From: Orbilia blumenaviensis
Lineage: Eukaryota > Ascomycota > Orbiliomycetes > Orbiliales > Orbiliaceae
DNA length: 64,000 nucleotides
Direction: 5' to 3'
Assembly: GCA_036872755.1 (NCBI GenBank)
Contig: JAVHNS010000003.1
Coordinates: 1,488,001-1,552,000 of the forward strand
Below are positions 11,131-23,086 of this stretch, one piece after another. Below the pieces are notes generated by a model, which was not told the DNA's origin, did no database searches, and saw only the letters and a program-made list of their open reading frames with translations. The translations under genes were made by a program, and so were the position numbers. Numbering within the stretch: position 1 is the first letter of the stretch; the number at the start of each line of letters is the position of its first letter.

Positions 11131-11473
11131 TTGGCGGTGGTTCTCCTCCCCCCAGACAGCTCATCCTTCCATCCACAAAGATCCATCGATTTTTATCCCG
11201 CCTAATCATCGACTCCTCAAACCTAAACCTCACCTTCTGAGGTCTTCTCCTTACCATCTCCACCTTCCTCCCAGCTTCTTTACACTCCGTGTCGCCCGTT
11301 AGTTTTTTCCTAGACCCATTTGCAGTATTTCCATTCGATCCTCGGAGGATTTCGACTAAGCCCGTTCGGTCACCTCGGAGCCTGAATTAAAAAAAAAAGT
11401 GTAGTGAACCCGTTTATATCGTCTTACACCACAGACCGTTTTGTTGGGCGACTCGCTCGACCATCCAGCCCAG

Positions 11474-14400
11474 ATGGCGAACCTTCAACCTCAAGGCGGA
11501 GGTGCCGACCCTAGATTCCGTGCAAGGTCGCCCAGCTTTGGAAGTGGAGACGATAGATATTTCGACAGTTCGGGAGGCCTCCAGCAACGGAATGGCGAGG
11601 ATTTCTACAATCCTAACTACTATGATCGCAGAACTGAGGGCGCGGCCTCACCCCCGGCTGCTTCGGCCTATGGAGCGCCGCCGTCAAACATGGCTCTTTC
11701 GCAGCAGTCCCAATATGTTCCTACTCCTCCGGCGCACTCGAGTGGCTACCAGCCGATGTACTATCCCCAAAACTCGACGACTCTTCCCACTCAGCCAAAC
11801 ATCCCACCCCCTCCTCCTCGTCAGCCTTATGGCACTGCTGCAGGCCTTCCGGGCACCCTTCAGGCGGGAAGCTCCAGGCCGTTACCCGGACTTCCCGCTG
11901 GACTGCCGTCCCATCCAAAGGTTGGATACAATCCAGGCAATCATCTCGGCCGGACAATGTCTATTGTAACTACTACATCGCCAACTCAGTACCAACAATA
12001 TATCCCACAGTCGCCAACTGTAAATGCCCCGTCGTATGCATCAGCATTTGGTATAGCTCCCTTGCTTTTGTCTGTTGTGTCGTAGATGTATTTATTAACT
12101 TTTCCCCCCTAGGCAATGCTCAGTATGGTGCATCTGGTGCGAACCGGCCATATAATCCCGCATTATATGGCTCGAATGTCCCTCCACCACCTCCACCCCC
12201 TCCTCAGCGTCATGGCACTGTATCGGGAGGCTATTACCAGCAACAGCAGCATCAATTACCTCAGCCACCACCGCCGCCACCACCTCTGCAACAGCAGCAG
12301 CAGACATTTTCGGTATGTTTATATCCCCTATCACGTTTACTAGATCTGCTGCCACGTCTCTTTCCACGTGCATTTACTAAAAATCTTCCCCATAGTCATA
12401 CAATTCGACGGCTGGAGCTCCTGCGTATCAACAACTCCATTACCACCAAGCTACACAACAACAACAGCAGCAGCAACCCGTTGATTCATATTCTAATGGG
12501 GAGCAAGGACAGTGGGACTACGACGATAGGGACCAGGGCGACTACAGAGCTGGTGCTGGGCAGCGTTATGGGTCGACTTCGTCCCAGGCTCCCCAGTCTC
12601 CAAATTATTATGACAATCAAAGCACGCCGCCTTCACACCACTATCAGAGCTATCACAATGAAGGAGGCGACTACAGCAATCCGCTCCCAACTCCACCCCC
12701 ACCTCCAAAATCACACTCACCCCGAGTCGATCTGCAATATGCTGGATCGAGTAATGGGCAGCGCTTGAATCGACCCCAGTTTGCTGGGAACGACGACTTA
12801 CCGCCAAGCCTCCCCTCACACGCTCCATCGGATGGGGCCGATCGCCAGAAGTTAGAGGAAGACGCGAGGGAGGCCTTGTATGCTGATATAGAAAATCTTG
12901 TTTCTGGGAATGGCCCGCCATCCGGACATAACCAAGGCCCCCCTTCAGCTTCGCAATTCTCACCTGATGTCGACCTCCTCTTCCAGAAGGGAGCCGCTTC
13001 CCAGCAGAGCGCAACTGACGCAAACGGGTTGCCTTATCCTACATATGCGCCTGGTGGTAACAGTAGCGACGAGGCTGCTGCTGCCTGGGAAGCAATGCGT
13101 GCAGACGAGTACCGTGAAACCCAAGACAAGCTTACCAATGGTCATGTCGCAACCTTACCGCCAGACGAAGATCAAGAGCCACTTTCTGAAGTCATCGATA
13201 TGCCTATGGATCTTAGTGGGTTCTCTGGCATGGGTTTCTATGGCGGCTTTGATGAGCCATCGTTCCCAAGTTTCAAACCAGCCGGTACAGACAACGTTGC
13301 GCCTGTACTTCCTAGTCATAAGGGGTCTGCCGACCTTGGTAGAAGCAACACCATGAACACGGTGAACACGGTGACAACGATGAACACCATGAGTACTGGC
13401 GTTGATTTGGGCAGAAGCGATACGACTAGTACCACAGCCACCGGTAATTCAACTCTGTATGGCGACTATTCATACCCTATTCCTGAATTTGATGATGGCC
13501 TGCATCCATTCGCCCCATTTTCGTCAGCTGCTGCTGCCAGGGTCGATACGTTTGGCACTGGTGGATTAGCAAACCCAGAGAGACGAAACAGCTATCAAGA
13601 AGGTGATGAATATGAAGGCTTTGCCACAGGCCCTGTCAAGACCGTCGTCACTGCTGACGAGAGCGATGATGATGATGAGATGTACGCCGGCTTCATGGAG
13701 CCGTCTTTCTATCCTACCCCAAGTGAGTGTTAACCCAATATCTAAAATGGTGAATATAGTATCGAGTAGGGTAATAAGCTAACGCTTTCAACTTAGGCTA
13801 CGAACTGAACCGGACCAAGTCTGATAGCAATGCTACAGGAGAGAGTTATCTCCCAGTCAACCCAGACGCCCGCCTAAAAAGTAGTTTGAGTCTCAACTAT
13901 CCACATACAAGCACGAGTTCATTTGGTCCTGCCAGATCAAAGACGGATGCTTCTGCCCCTCTGAAACCAGCTGGGGCACGACCTCCGGTTTCGAGACCTG
14001 CAGCTAACCGTGCCTCAGTTGCACAATCCCAGATCTTCGATGAGACTGCACTCGGTGCAATCGACCTTCCCTCCATCAAGACTCGTAAATTCGACCCCGA
14101 GAAACTTTCGAGCAAGGATTTCAAGAAGTGCGACGAGGCATGGGCTATCAGTCAGATTTTTGTTTGGTTGCAGACGATTACCGACGGTGAAGATTTCTTG
14201 AAGGAAAAGGGAATCGCAGAGGCCATTGTCGCCTTGTTTACGCACAAAGTCCCAACCATGAACGTCGCTGATGCAGAGACACTGGCCACAAGGGTTCTAA
14301 AGACTCTCTGGGAAAATGATTGCTTAGTTAGGGACGAAGAATGGGTCAAGTGGAATCCCGATGCGGAAGTGTCTGGCGTTATCTTCCAGGTTTCTGGCCG

Positions 14401-17279
14401 TGGGTGTTACGCACCAAGACTCCATACTGGGGACAGCGAAGAGCTCCAAAGTATGCCCGGAAGATGTTATTCTCACCACTGCGCCCGTACTCTCAAGAAA
14501 ATATCCCTATCCGCTCATCCTGAGGATAAGGAAAAGAAGAAGGAGGATTGGGCCACCTTCTGGCAACTCAAGGCTACAGATGTCGAGGGTGTCAACAAGA
14601 AGGAAATCGAGAGACAGAACAATCTTCACGAAGTTGTTCAGACCGAACAAGAATACCTCGACCATATGCGAGTCCTACGGGTTGTCTATCATGATCAGCT
14701 CCAGATTGTGCAGAAGCAAAGCCACATCATCAAACCCAAGAACTTCGACCAGTTCATGAAGGATGTTTTCGGTAAGGCCGAGGCTGTCCGAAAAGCCAAT
14801 GAGGACCACCTCCTCCCTCAGCTTAAATTCCGCCAGCGGGAGCAAGGTCCATGGATTGCCGGCTTCAGCGACATCTTCCGCGAGTGGATCCGAAGAGCTA
14901 AGCCAGCATATATCGAATACGCTGCCGCCTTCCCATGGGCGGACGCCGTCGTTCGTCACGAGGCGGAGAAGAACATACTATTCCGACGATTCCTTGAAGA
15001 GTGTCGACAAGATCCGCGAGCCAGTCGTCTTGAATGGCAGCATTTCTTGAAGAATCCGATTACAAGATTACAGAGATACGGTTTGCTGCTGCAGACCATT
15101 CTGAAACACTCGCTCAAGGAAGGTGACGAGAAGGTCTCCCTCAAAGCAGCTATCGACGAGATCAAGGCCGTCACTCTCGAATGTGACGCCAGAGTCGACG
15201 AGATGACAAAGAGAGTAACGCTTGCCGACCTTGGAAGGAAACTTGTCATGAGGCCTGGTATGGTTGTTGATCTCCGCCTTGAAGAAAAGGGTAGAGAAGT
15301 CATCTACCAAGGTGACCTACAGAGAACCGGAAATCGGTTTACATGGCTCGAGACCCATGCAATTCTCTTTGATCATTACCTGGTCTTGGCGAAGACTGTG
15401 AGGGGGAAGGATGTAGCTGCCGGCCCTGGAAAGAACAAGCACGAGAAATATGACGTATCCCGAATGGTAAGTTAGATTGATAACCCTGTAACAGCCATAT
15501 GGTCTCTAACGTCAAGTTGTTTCCAGCCGATACCCATGGATCTCCTTGTTATTGAAGATTCTGTAAACGATGCGCCAGTTGTCAAGAGCAGCGTGAAGAT
15601 CATTGGTCCTGCCACTAAACAGGTGGCTGGGCCTGGTCAACGTCCTAGTATACCGAACGCCGCGACCCCTGGTCCGAATAATTTAGCCCATACTCAAACC
15701 TCCACGTCGCTCAGTTCCGTGAATTCAGCCGCATGGGATGCGAAGGATAAAGATAACGTGATGTATCCTTTCCGTATCAGACATCTTGGAAAGGCATACA
15801 AGGGAGAGGATAACACGTACACTTTGTATGCACCGTCGGCAGCTGCTCGAGCTGACTGGGTGGAGAAGATTATTCTGGCAAAAGAGCGACACGCTGCCTC
15901 TCTATTCCGACAAAATGCCGAACCTTTTAGGATCAGGATCATGTCCGATTGCGCTTTCGGTTATGAATCAATTTCGAATGCGGCCAGCCCCAAGGACGTC
16001 AATATCCGCGGCACCCCGCTGGATAGGGCGATCAAGGAAGCTGAATCACTGTATACTGGTCCAAAGCCCGCCGTATTAACGAGGGCCCAGGTTAATTGTG
16101 CTACTACATTTCACACCGGTATGGGGTACGGGAAACAAATGGTCGCAATCGGAACGGATGCCGGAGTTTTTATCTCCGATTATGAAAACCCGCGTGGATG
16201 GACAAAGGTATGCAGCTCCTAAATCTTTCAAACGAACTCCACTAACTTAGAATCACCAGGCTATCAATTCTATCGCTCGCGTTACTCAAATTGCAGTTCT
16301 TGAGGATTTCAGCCTGTTCCTTGTCCTCGCAGATAGAACTCTGATCGCATATCACCTCGATGTGGTCGTTCCGCCAGCTAGCGGTGTTCCGGTCAATGAA
16401 TCCGCTAAGCGAGCTCCACAAAAGCTCTCAGGAGGCAAAGATGTCGGTTTCTTCGCCACAAGCCGGATGAAGGATAGGATGCTTGTATTCTACAAGCTCA
16501 AGGACGGACTACATTCGACGACATTCAAAGTTCTCGAGCCTGTGTTCCACAAGGCTACTGAGCGCAAGAGCCGGTTCTCGAGAAGAGGAACCACGGAGTT
16601 CTTCCGTGAGTTTGACGAATTTTATATTCCAACCGAATGTTATGGAATCAGCTTGTTCCACTCATCGCTTTCTATTCACTCCTCCAAAGGTATTTTATTG
16701 CTCTCGTGACGTCTTTCTCATAGTTGAGTACGCTAACTTTCCCGGGTAGGTTTCGAAGTTATGACACTAGACAAGAAGCAGCCATGGTCTATTCCGGAGC
16801 TTAAGGCGCCTCATGTCCAGGCTATTGCTCAAAGAGTCGGCGGCCAAAGACCTCTTGGAATGTATAGGCTGTCAGATATCGAATTCTTGCTTTGCTATGA
16901 AGGTATATACACACACCACGTCCTCATTTATTTATCGAAGACTTTGATTTAACATATTTGGATAGAGTATGGTGTCTACGTCAACAAGCACGGTGATGTT
17001 TCACGTAGTGTCATCATGGAGTTCGTCGGCAAGGCCAAAACCAGTGCACACTACCCACCCTATGTCCTCCTCTTCGACCAGGATTTCGTAGAAATCAGAA
17101 ATGCAGATAACGGCCGATTACGGCAGGTCATTGCTGGGCGTGATGCCAGATGCCTCGATGACGGCCAGGGTGGTGGAAGCGCCGGCCAACGTACTATCAA
17201 GTTGGCCATGGTTCATCCTGATATCGATACCCGGCAAGTTGTTGTCGAGCTGCAACTCAACGAAGGGCAGAAAGATTAA
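11474..17279 (+). CDS. Rho guanine-nucleotide exchange factor, ROM2/TUS1 type (DEP-DH-PH-CNH)
   Basis: Activates Rho1 GTPase in the cell-wall integrity pathway at sites of polar growth. Eight exons: 11474..12050, 12113..12312, 12396..13722, 13797..15466, 15527..16207, 16260..16689, 16750..16902 and 16966..17279. All use GT-AG and are in frame, giving 1783 residues. Residues 1-700 are disordered and rich in Pro, Gln, Ser and Tyr, with poly-Pro and poly-Gln runs and an Asn/Thr/Met repeat near residue 580. A DEP-like segment follows at about 810-900. The DH (RhoGEF) domain spans about 970-1180, including EVVQTEQEYLDHMRVL and FLKNPITRLQRYGLLL. A PH domain lies at about 1200-1390 and a CNH (citron homology) domain at about 1445-1775. 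The order matches fungal ROM2. The ATG at 11474 is the first in frame after the leader. Assignment between ROM2 and TUS1 is not settled by eye. Confidence 0.93.
12240..12480 (+). repeat. CAG/CAA and CCA/CCG codon repeats in the RhoGEF N-terminus
   Basis: CAG/CAA runs near 12237-12305 and 12436-12480, and CCA/CCG runs at 12261-12290, encode poly-Gln and poly-Pro. They flank a short intron (12313-12395) and are likely length-variable. Confidence 0.7.
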
Positions 17280-18186
17280 AAAGTTATGAGGTTTGCTGTT
17301 TGATGTCCTTTCGAAGGTGTTTGCTGTATATTTTTTGTGCCGGTTGAAGACCTTCGGCCGCATTTTCATGACCTATTATTTTTAACTTTTTTTTCTCTTT
17401 ATGAAACCCCTTTGCTCTCCTTTCTTCCTATTTGCAGGCGATACAACGGCATGGATATGACTTGTGGTTTTTTCTTGTTACCTGCTTCATTTTCTTTCGA
17501 CGAGTTTTTATGGGTACCCTAGGTCGTTTCGTTCATCTACTTCTTCCTTTTTTTAATCCTTTTCATATCTTAGCTTAGCACTTCACCGTAACGGCGACAT
17601 CTCAATTGCATGGGATAATGGATTTCGACGGAATTGTACTCTTTTTTTTTTTTTTGATCGAAAGAAAAAGAAAATTGCGACATAATATCTGGTCTGGCGA
17701 GATATCATGGGTATTATTATCTTTATCATTCTATATGGATCCGGTCGGAGATTGGGCTTTCTTGAATCTTTGGTCCCGTTTTAAATTTTACTTCTTTGCA
17801 TTTATATTGAAGGCTCTACGCATGGACCCTCCTTTCAGTTTAGTTTCCTTTTTTCTTTCTTTCTACGAAGTTGAAGGGCAGGTTTACGAGACAATTTCTA
17901 CCGTTAATTAACGATATGCTGTCGTTGTCACATATGTGGGAATTCTCCTGTAGTGAAAGTCGGAAAGTAATAACGAATCTATATTATAATCACATCAATA
18001 CCGCTACGGTCTCAGAGCTGAGATGAGCCCACAGTCACATCACTATAGTTCGATGGCATTTTGTTTACCAAAAAATACACCCCAGGATTATCAGTTATTG
18101 CTATTACCGTCTGTCCTAATAGTCAGGGGAACTAAAACCCCAAAATCACGGATGAATAGAATTACCCCCCTTCTTACTTCCGTATT
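17280..18186. other. Intergenic region between convergent genes
   Basis: 907 bp of mostly T-rich 3' sequence from the RhoGEF gene and the far end of the epimerase gene, including a T-run at about 17643-17656. No gene is supported. Confidence 0.5.
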
Positions 18187-19592
18187 TTACTCAGCCGCCG
18201 GCAACTCAGCAATCTGATCAACCCCCTGATACAAACCCTTCAAATCCAATCCATACTTCTCCTGCAAATACGGCGGACAGAACCTCCCACCCAAAAAGTG
18301 TCTTCCCTTGAAATGCCTTGTCAAGTGTTTTGGAGCTGTCAAGGAAATGAGGTTCTCTGGTTGGAAATCCTTTCCAGGACCTTCTGATGGTGGACCGTTT
18401 TCTACATCCCACGATGAGGGGACATCGACGGACGTGGTGGGGGCTTTTGAGGATTTCATGGCGGTGATTACGGCGTCGAAGGGGGCGCGGATTGTGGTGC
18501 CTGTGAAAGAGAATCCTATGATTTATATAATTATAAGTTTTGGTGTTCGTAGGAACAGTACTGGGAGGGCATAGATAAGGGGAAGAATACCAAAGATTGC
18601 ATCGACAATGTGGTCTGTTTCCTTCAATGCTGCTTCATAGTCCTCTGTGAACGGGACACCGAGCCCTCTAAGTTGGGTTGAGAGACGCTGGTGTTTTTGT
18701 GCGCCTATATTAACATCTCATTGATATTTCGTGGAAATAAATGGTCGTCATACCTCGAATATTTCATTCTTTCCCTTCTTTGGGAAGTAGATGGTAGGCT
18801 TGTAGCCATAATGCCATACTATTGCAAGTGAACCAGAGGATTAGAAGCCGGCTCCTTTCTTGCATTCTTACCAGTACCCTGTGATATCAGATTGATACTC
18901 ACAATGGCGAGCTGCAACTAAACCGTCTCCTCCTGTAACCAGTCGATATGGTTAGTGTATTAATGTACTATACCACCAACCAGTAATTAAACCCGTAGAG
19001 TTGTACCATTATTTCCACTTGTATATTAATCCAAGTGGTTAGCTATTCAATCATGGCTTCAAAAAAAAAAAAAAAGAGAGAGAGAGAGAGAGGACCACAT
19101 ACGGCCCACAAAGGACGAGGATCCGCTCCCCATTACTCAGGGGGTGAACTTTGTAAACTATTCATTGCCCCGTTTGAAAAGGAAATCTTTAGCAGTAACC
19201 CCTTTTAAGGCTATATAATTTTATGCACAGGAACCATTGGCTGCGGAGTACCTGTGTTCGCAACTGATAATCTGGTGATAATAGAGTATACAGGTTAGCA
19301 TCAAAGCAAGCTGTCTCCCCAAACGGGTATATGTTGATGATGATGCATAATAGGTAGTAAAATTAGCATACCCAGCTAGCTCCATCAATTGATCCAGTGA
19401 ATACCCTCCTTCAGGCCCCATAAGCTCCTTATCAAGCTCAATAGCCTCCTGCGCACCTAGCGTCTTAACCGAAAACGACGACATCCTTTTCTTGTGAAAT
19501 AGTGTTGCTGTAGTGGGTATGTTCGATACTAATGGACGTTTGGAAACGGTGTTTAAGATCCCGGATAGCCTTATTGCTGCCGTTCTTTGCAT
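18187..19592 (-). CDS. NAD(P)H-hydrate epimerase (YjeF N-terminal / AIBP family)
   Basis: Repairs damaged NADHX/NADPHX by epimerising the R form so the dehydratase can act. Eight exons on the minus strand: 19372..19592, 19252..19271 (20 nt), 19103..19157, 19007..19017 (11 nt), 18903..18932, 18754..18818, 18591..18687 and 18187..18515. All junctions are GT-AG and together give 275 residues. Splicing rebuilds the family signatures [53 protein letters not shown] and LISLTAPK. The N-terminus is Arg/Ser/Thr-rich and looks like a mitochondrial presequence (MQRTAAIRLSG). A second in-frame Met at residue 37 (MSSFSVK) starts where bacterial-type proteins begin, so mitochondrial and cytosolic forms from one gene are plausible. 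Length and motifs indicate an intact enzyme. Confidence 0.94.
19061..19092 (+). repeat. A15-(GA)n microsatellite inside an epimerase intron
   Basis: Fifteen A followed by about eight GA units on the plus strand. On the gene's strand it is a CT-repeat plus T-run in the 85-nt intron just before the 11-nt exon. Confidence 0.85.
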
Positions 19593-20256
19593 TTGCTAAC
19601 GGAGGGTTTTTTTTGTGTATTATTTTCTATTATAAACTTATATTATATGGATGGAGTGTGAACTACGTAATGAGAGTCGCAACTCGGAGGTTTGTGGGGC
19701 ATGTTTATATCCACCAAAATACAACGTTCCTTTTGGAAGCTGAGGATTGACTGTGATCATGATACATTAAGATTGCCGTAAGCTACTTAGTTATTCCCCA
19801 CTCGCCTCCACAATTGAGAATGGTAAATGTTAATAGTACTATAGTATGAATTAGTGGGATATATTGCAGTTCCTAGATGATACAATGCCCAAGAACGCCT
19901 TAGAATAAAGTATGACAAAGCGATTAAGTGAACCGGAAAAGAGTTATTATAATACAATGTGAAGGAAATATGTGGGGAGGGGTCGAGAGCCCTTCCGCAT
20001 AAGCGACAGCAATGCAAAACACCCAGTTTTTTAGTTTTGAAGTAGTTGAAAAGGCGAAGATAAAAAGGGACTGAAAGGAGAGAAAAATGTACAAAAAAAG
20101 AAACATTTTAGAACGACCAAAGGGGAGGGGGTATTATTATTCCCAGCCATTATTCCATCCGAAAAAAAGTATGCTATCAATTTTAAAAGAGTCATAAGAT
20201 TACTTAAAGCGCAGCGCTGTTCAGTTGACGCTAAATGCTGATAGTTTTAATCTGTA
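19593..20256. other. Intergenic region
   Basis: 664 bp containing the epimerase promoter and the 3' end of the phosphatase-like gene. Sequence is A/T-rich with no supported gene. Confidence 0.5.
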
Positions 20257-21846
20257 TTAATCAAATTCTTCCATATCTACCTCTGGCTCAGCATCCGGAT
20301 CTGTTACCGGATCTAATTCTGTGCAGTTTCTGTTTCTTTTGTAGAACATTTTGTATTTTTCGACTTCAGTGCGCGGTTCCCAGGTTCGAAACCAGGATCC
20401 TTTTATGACGACGGGGATCATGTCTGTAGTAATAGTAACGTTAACACGGGACTATCCGAGAAGGTTGCAGGGGAGGTGGGAACTCACGTCCGACGGGTAT
20501 TGCGAAAGGACGGTGTCCAATCGCTGTTTGATGCCAAAAGTGCAAATTGTCAGCTTATGCAGTTCAAGATAGAAGTGGTGGTTTCCCCCAGTTAAACAAA
20601 TAAAATAAAAATCCTTAAGGTATCATACCTTCCATTATAGCATTTATAACGCTCTCGTGCGTCGCAACAGCAATAAAAGTTTCACTTCTTCTCAGAAACA
20701 GATTTTCAAGGAATATCTTGGCACGATGTAGGACGCTCTCGTCCGTTTCGTCTCGGTAACTCGTCCATAGCGGATCGAACTCGCTGAACTCTTCCTCAAA
20801 TTCGAAGAGAGGGTACTTCTTTTTCAGAGTGGTGTAGGAGCGTCGGCTGTTATGCGTGTCGACGCCGAAGGATTCGCGGAGATATTCGACAAATATCGGG
20901 GATGGGGGTCGTGGGTTGCGGAAGGTGAGGTTGAAGGAATGTATGAGGGTATCCGCGGCACGGCTGGGGTACAATTGTCATTAGCACACAGCTCCAACAG
21001 CTACCACATGATGGATTCGAGCATACCTGAGCGGGGAAGAGAGGAAGAGTTCCGGCATCGCCAAGTCTGTGTTACCAAGATGTTTATTCCATGCTTTGTG
21101 TAGGTACTTTGCACCTTCAATGCCGGTTGGGGTTAACTCTGCATCGATCTAAGATACATGATATCAGTATTCCGGGTTCGATATGGCGAATGTTCAGCCG
21201 CACACCTACCCACTTGGCTGTTCCGTTCCCATCCTGCCGTGTCCAGAGACACTCCCACGATTCCTTGCCATAAAACGTTTCTGTCAATGGTTGGTTAACA
21301 TTTTCGTTGGTATAAAACTTGTGCTATAGCACATGTACTGATCCGGACACCAACCTCCCAAGTGATGCCAGCTCTCCGATGGCCGAAAGAGATATAGAAC
21401 TTTATATCCCAGCACGCCCAACCTTTTCGTTAACTTTTCCCGGTCTAACCGTAGGATTTCAGCTTGGAAGTGGTCCCATTGTGTCGCATTCGGAGGTAAT
21501 TTGTTTGTAATATCGATCGAGTACTCTTGTGGTATCAAGCCGAAATCTTTGGTTTGGAACTACAGCCCCGAATTAACCCCACAAGTTAGCCTCAAATAGT
21601 AACTCCGCTATAGCTCTTCCCGGCCGACTGCTCTCAAGAAGAAGAAAAATGCTGCCCAAACAGAAGGTCACTACCGACGACGTTGAAATTGTCCTCCTTT
21701 GTCTCTGCCAAATCCTGTACGAAGAAACCCTTCACATTTTCCAATTTTAGATTTTTCCGTCGACCGGCTAGGAATCTTGTTGGTGGTTGACCGGAGAATA
21801 CTAGTGGCGATATTTCGGCTTGCTTGTCAGGGAACAGCAGGGTCAT
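20257..21846 (-). CDS. Histidine-phosphatase (phosphoglycerate mutase-like) family protein lacking the RHG motif
   Basis: Fungal branch of the histidine phosphatase superfamily, which normally hydrolyses phosphate esters through a phospho-His in an LxRHGE motif. Minus-strand exons: 21675..21846, 21355..21546, 21210..21280, 21027..21148, 20629..20963, 20488..20523 and 20257..20423, giving 364 residues. Family landmarks are DFGLIPQEY, YKVLYLF, SWECLWTRQDGNGTAKW, IDAELTPTGIEGAKYL, LFLSSPLSRAADT, VATHESVINA and GHRPFAIPVG. At the active site the sequence reads LFRPSESWHH where LFRHGESWHN is expected, so the nucleophilic His and the next Gly are replaced. The second conserved His (THES) remains. 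The reading frame is otherwise intact, suggesting a pseudo-enzyme rather than simple decay. The start is uncertain: the frame continues upstream as a hydrophobic stretch to 21888 without an ATG, so an unseen 5' exon is possible. The acceptor at 21547 is also tentative. Confidence 0.8.
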
Positions 21847-23062
21847 AAAATAGAAGAGGGTCACGGTTGCGGCGACGAAGCTATACACATGGACGGAAGA
21901 GAAGGTATACGCGTCAGCTTGAGATCATTCTTAGACATGGCACCGGATTCAATTCGATGTGGGGCATGAGCAGGGCCATATCCATGGCGATGCGGATGTG
22001 GATGTGCACGAAGATTTTGGAGCAGGGCTTACAAGAGCAGTCGCTGTACCCTTCTCGACCCTAATATATTGATCATTCCGGTAGTAGCCGATGGGACAGG
22101 ATCATCATCGCTTCGCGGTATGCAAGTATTTGAACAGTAGTGCTAGGAGAGCTTCATCTGGAGCAGAGCTTCCGAGATCGAAATGCGCACGCCTAGATTC
22201 CGGAGGATGCTGCGGAGAGAGAGAGGCAAAGGGAGGGACAGAGTGAGGTTGAACGATGGATAGTAGTTTGTAGCGATCGATATATCAAAATGTGTCAAGC
22301 AAGGGGCAATGGCTTGTTAGCAATGTGTTGCTGGCCTCAGGGCAACTGCATGAATTAGAAAAGCTAGTCCCGACGAGATTGGAGAAGTGGATAGTGGACG
22401 TCTGTATGGGTGTTATGATGTAATCCGAATTCGACGGAGGGTATTTGAAGGCCAGCGATATTTATGAAATGACAAGAGGTGGAAGCAAGCTCGGAGGGGA
22501 GAGAGAGGCTGGGCAGGTATGCGATCCCTCAGGAGTACACATGCATCTCAGCTCATATGATATGATTATGATAGGGAGACCTGGCTAGCCTAATCAATGT
22601 ATACTTAATTATAATCGAACTGCTGATGGGAGCAGAATTGTATGTATGTATGTACACTATAGAAATAGAGCGCAATAGTAATATCAATAAAGGCGCATTG
22701 TTCAAAGACAGGAGAACATTTCTTCATTCTGGTTAATAGGACGGACGGCTATGCTGGCTGGCTTCCTGGCTTTGGCTATTCACACACGCATAGACAAGGC
22801 CAAAGAACGGGGATGCTGTTGGCATTTTCCGGGGTAAAGCCGCACTCACAGGCCAGGCCGGGCCTGGCCTGTACGTCCAGGACGGACAAACAGGTTAACA
22901 AAGCTTGCAATTGCCTCCGAGGAATGACAAAATTTAAGATTAATTGACCGAGCTGTGCATGTGGAGAGAGGAAGGAAGGAGCGGGAGCTGGGAAGTTCGG
23001 GATCTTTTCAATAGCTTCGCTTTCCCGTTCATAGCATAACAGTCGCCTTGTATGTATTGTAT

Positions 23063-23086
23063 TGCTATTGCTATTGCTATCGCCCC
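23063..23086 (+). repeat. (ATTGCT)n hexanucleotide microsatellite
   Basis: About four tandem TATTGC/ATTGCT units in intergenic DNA. Confidence 0.7.

Larger units (their letters stand above)
8357..11473. other. 3.1 kb gene-free divergent region (sod1 / RhoGEF)
   Basis: Only short open frames without conserved motifs are seen on either strand, and no tRNA fold was convincing. The right end (about 11030-11470) looks like promoter and leader of the RhoGEF gene: GTG-repeat tracts, CT-rich sequence and a short A-run before the ATG at 11474. The left end holds sod1 regulatory sequence. Confidence 0.5.

Noticed and set aside
20370..20410. GGTTCGAAACC resembling a tRNA T-loop
   Set aside because: It lies within the last coding exon of the phosphatase-like gene (FRTWEPR) and has no surrounding tRNA fold.
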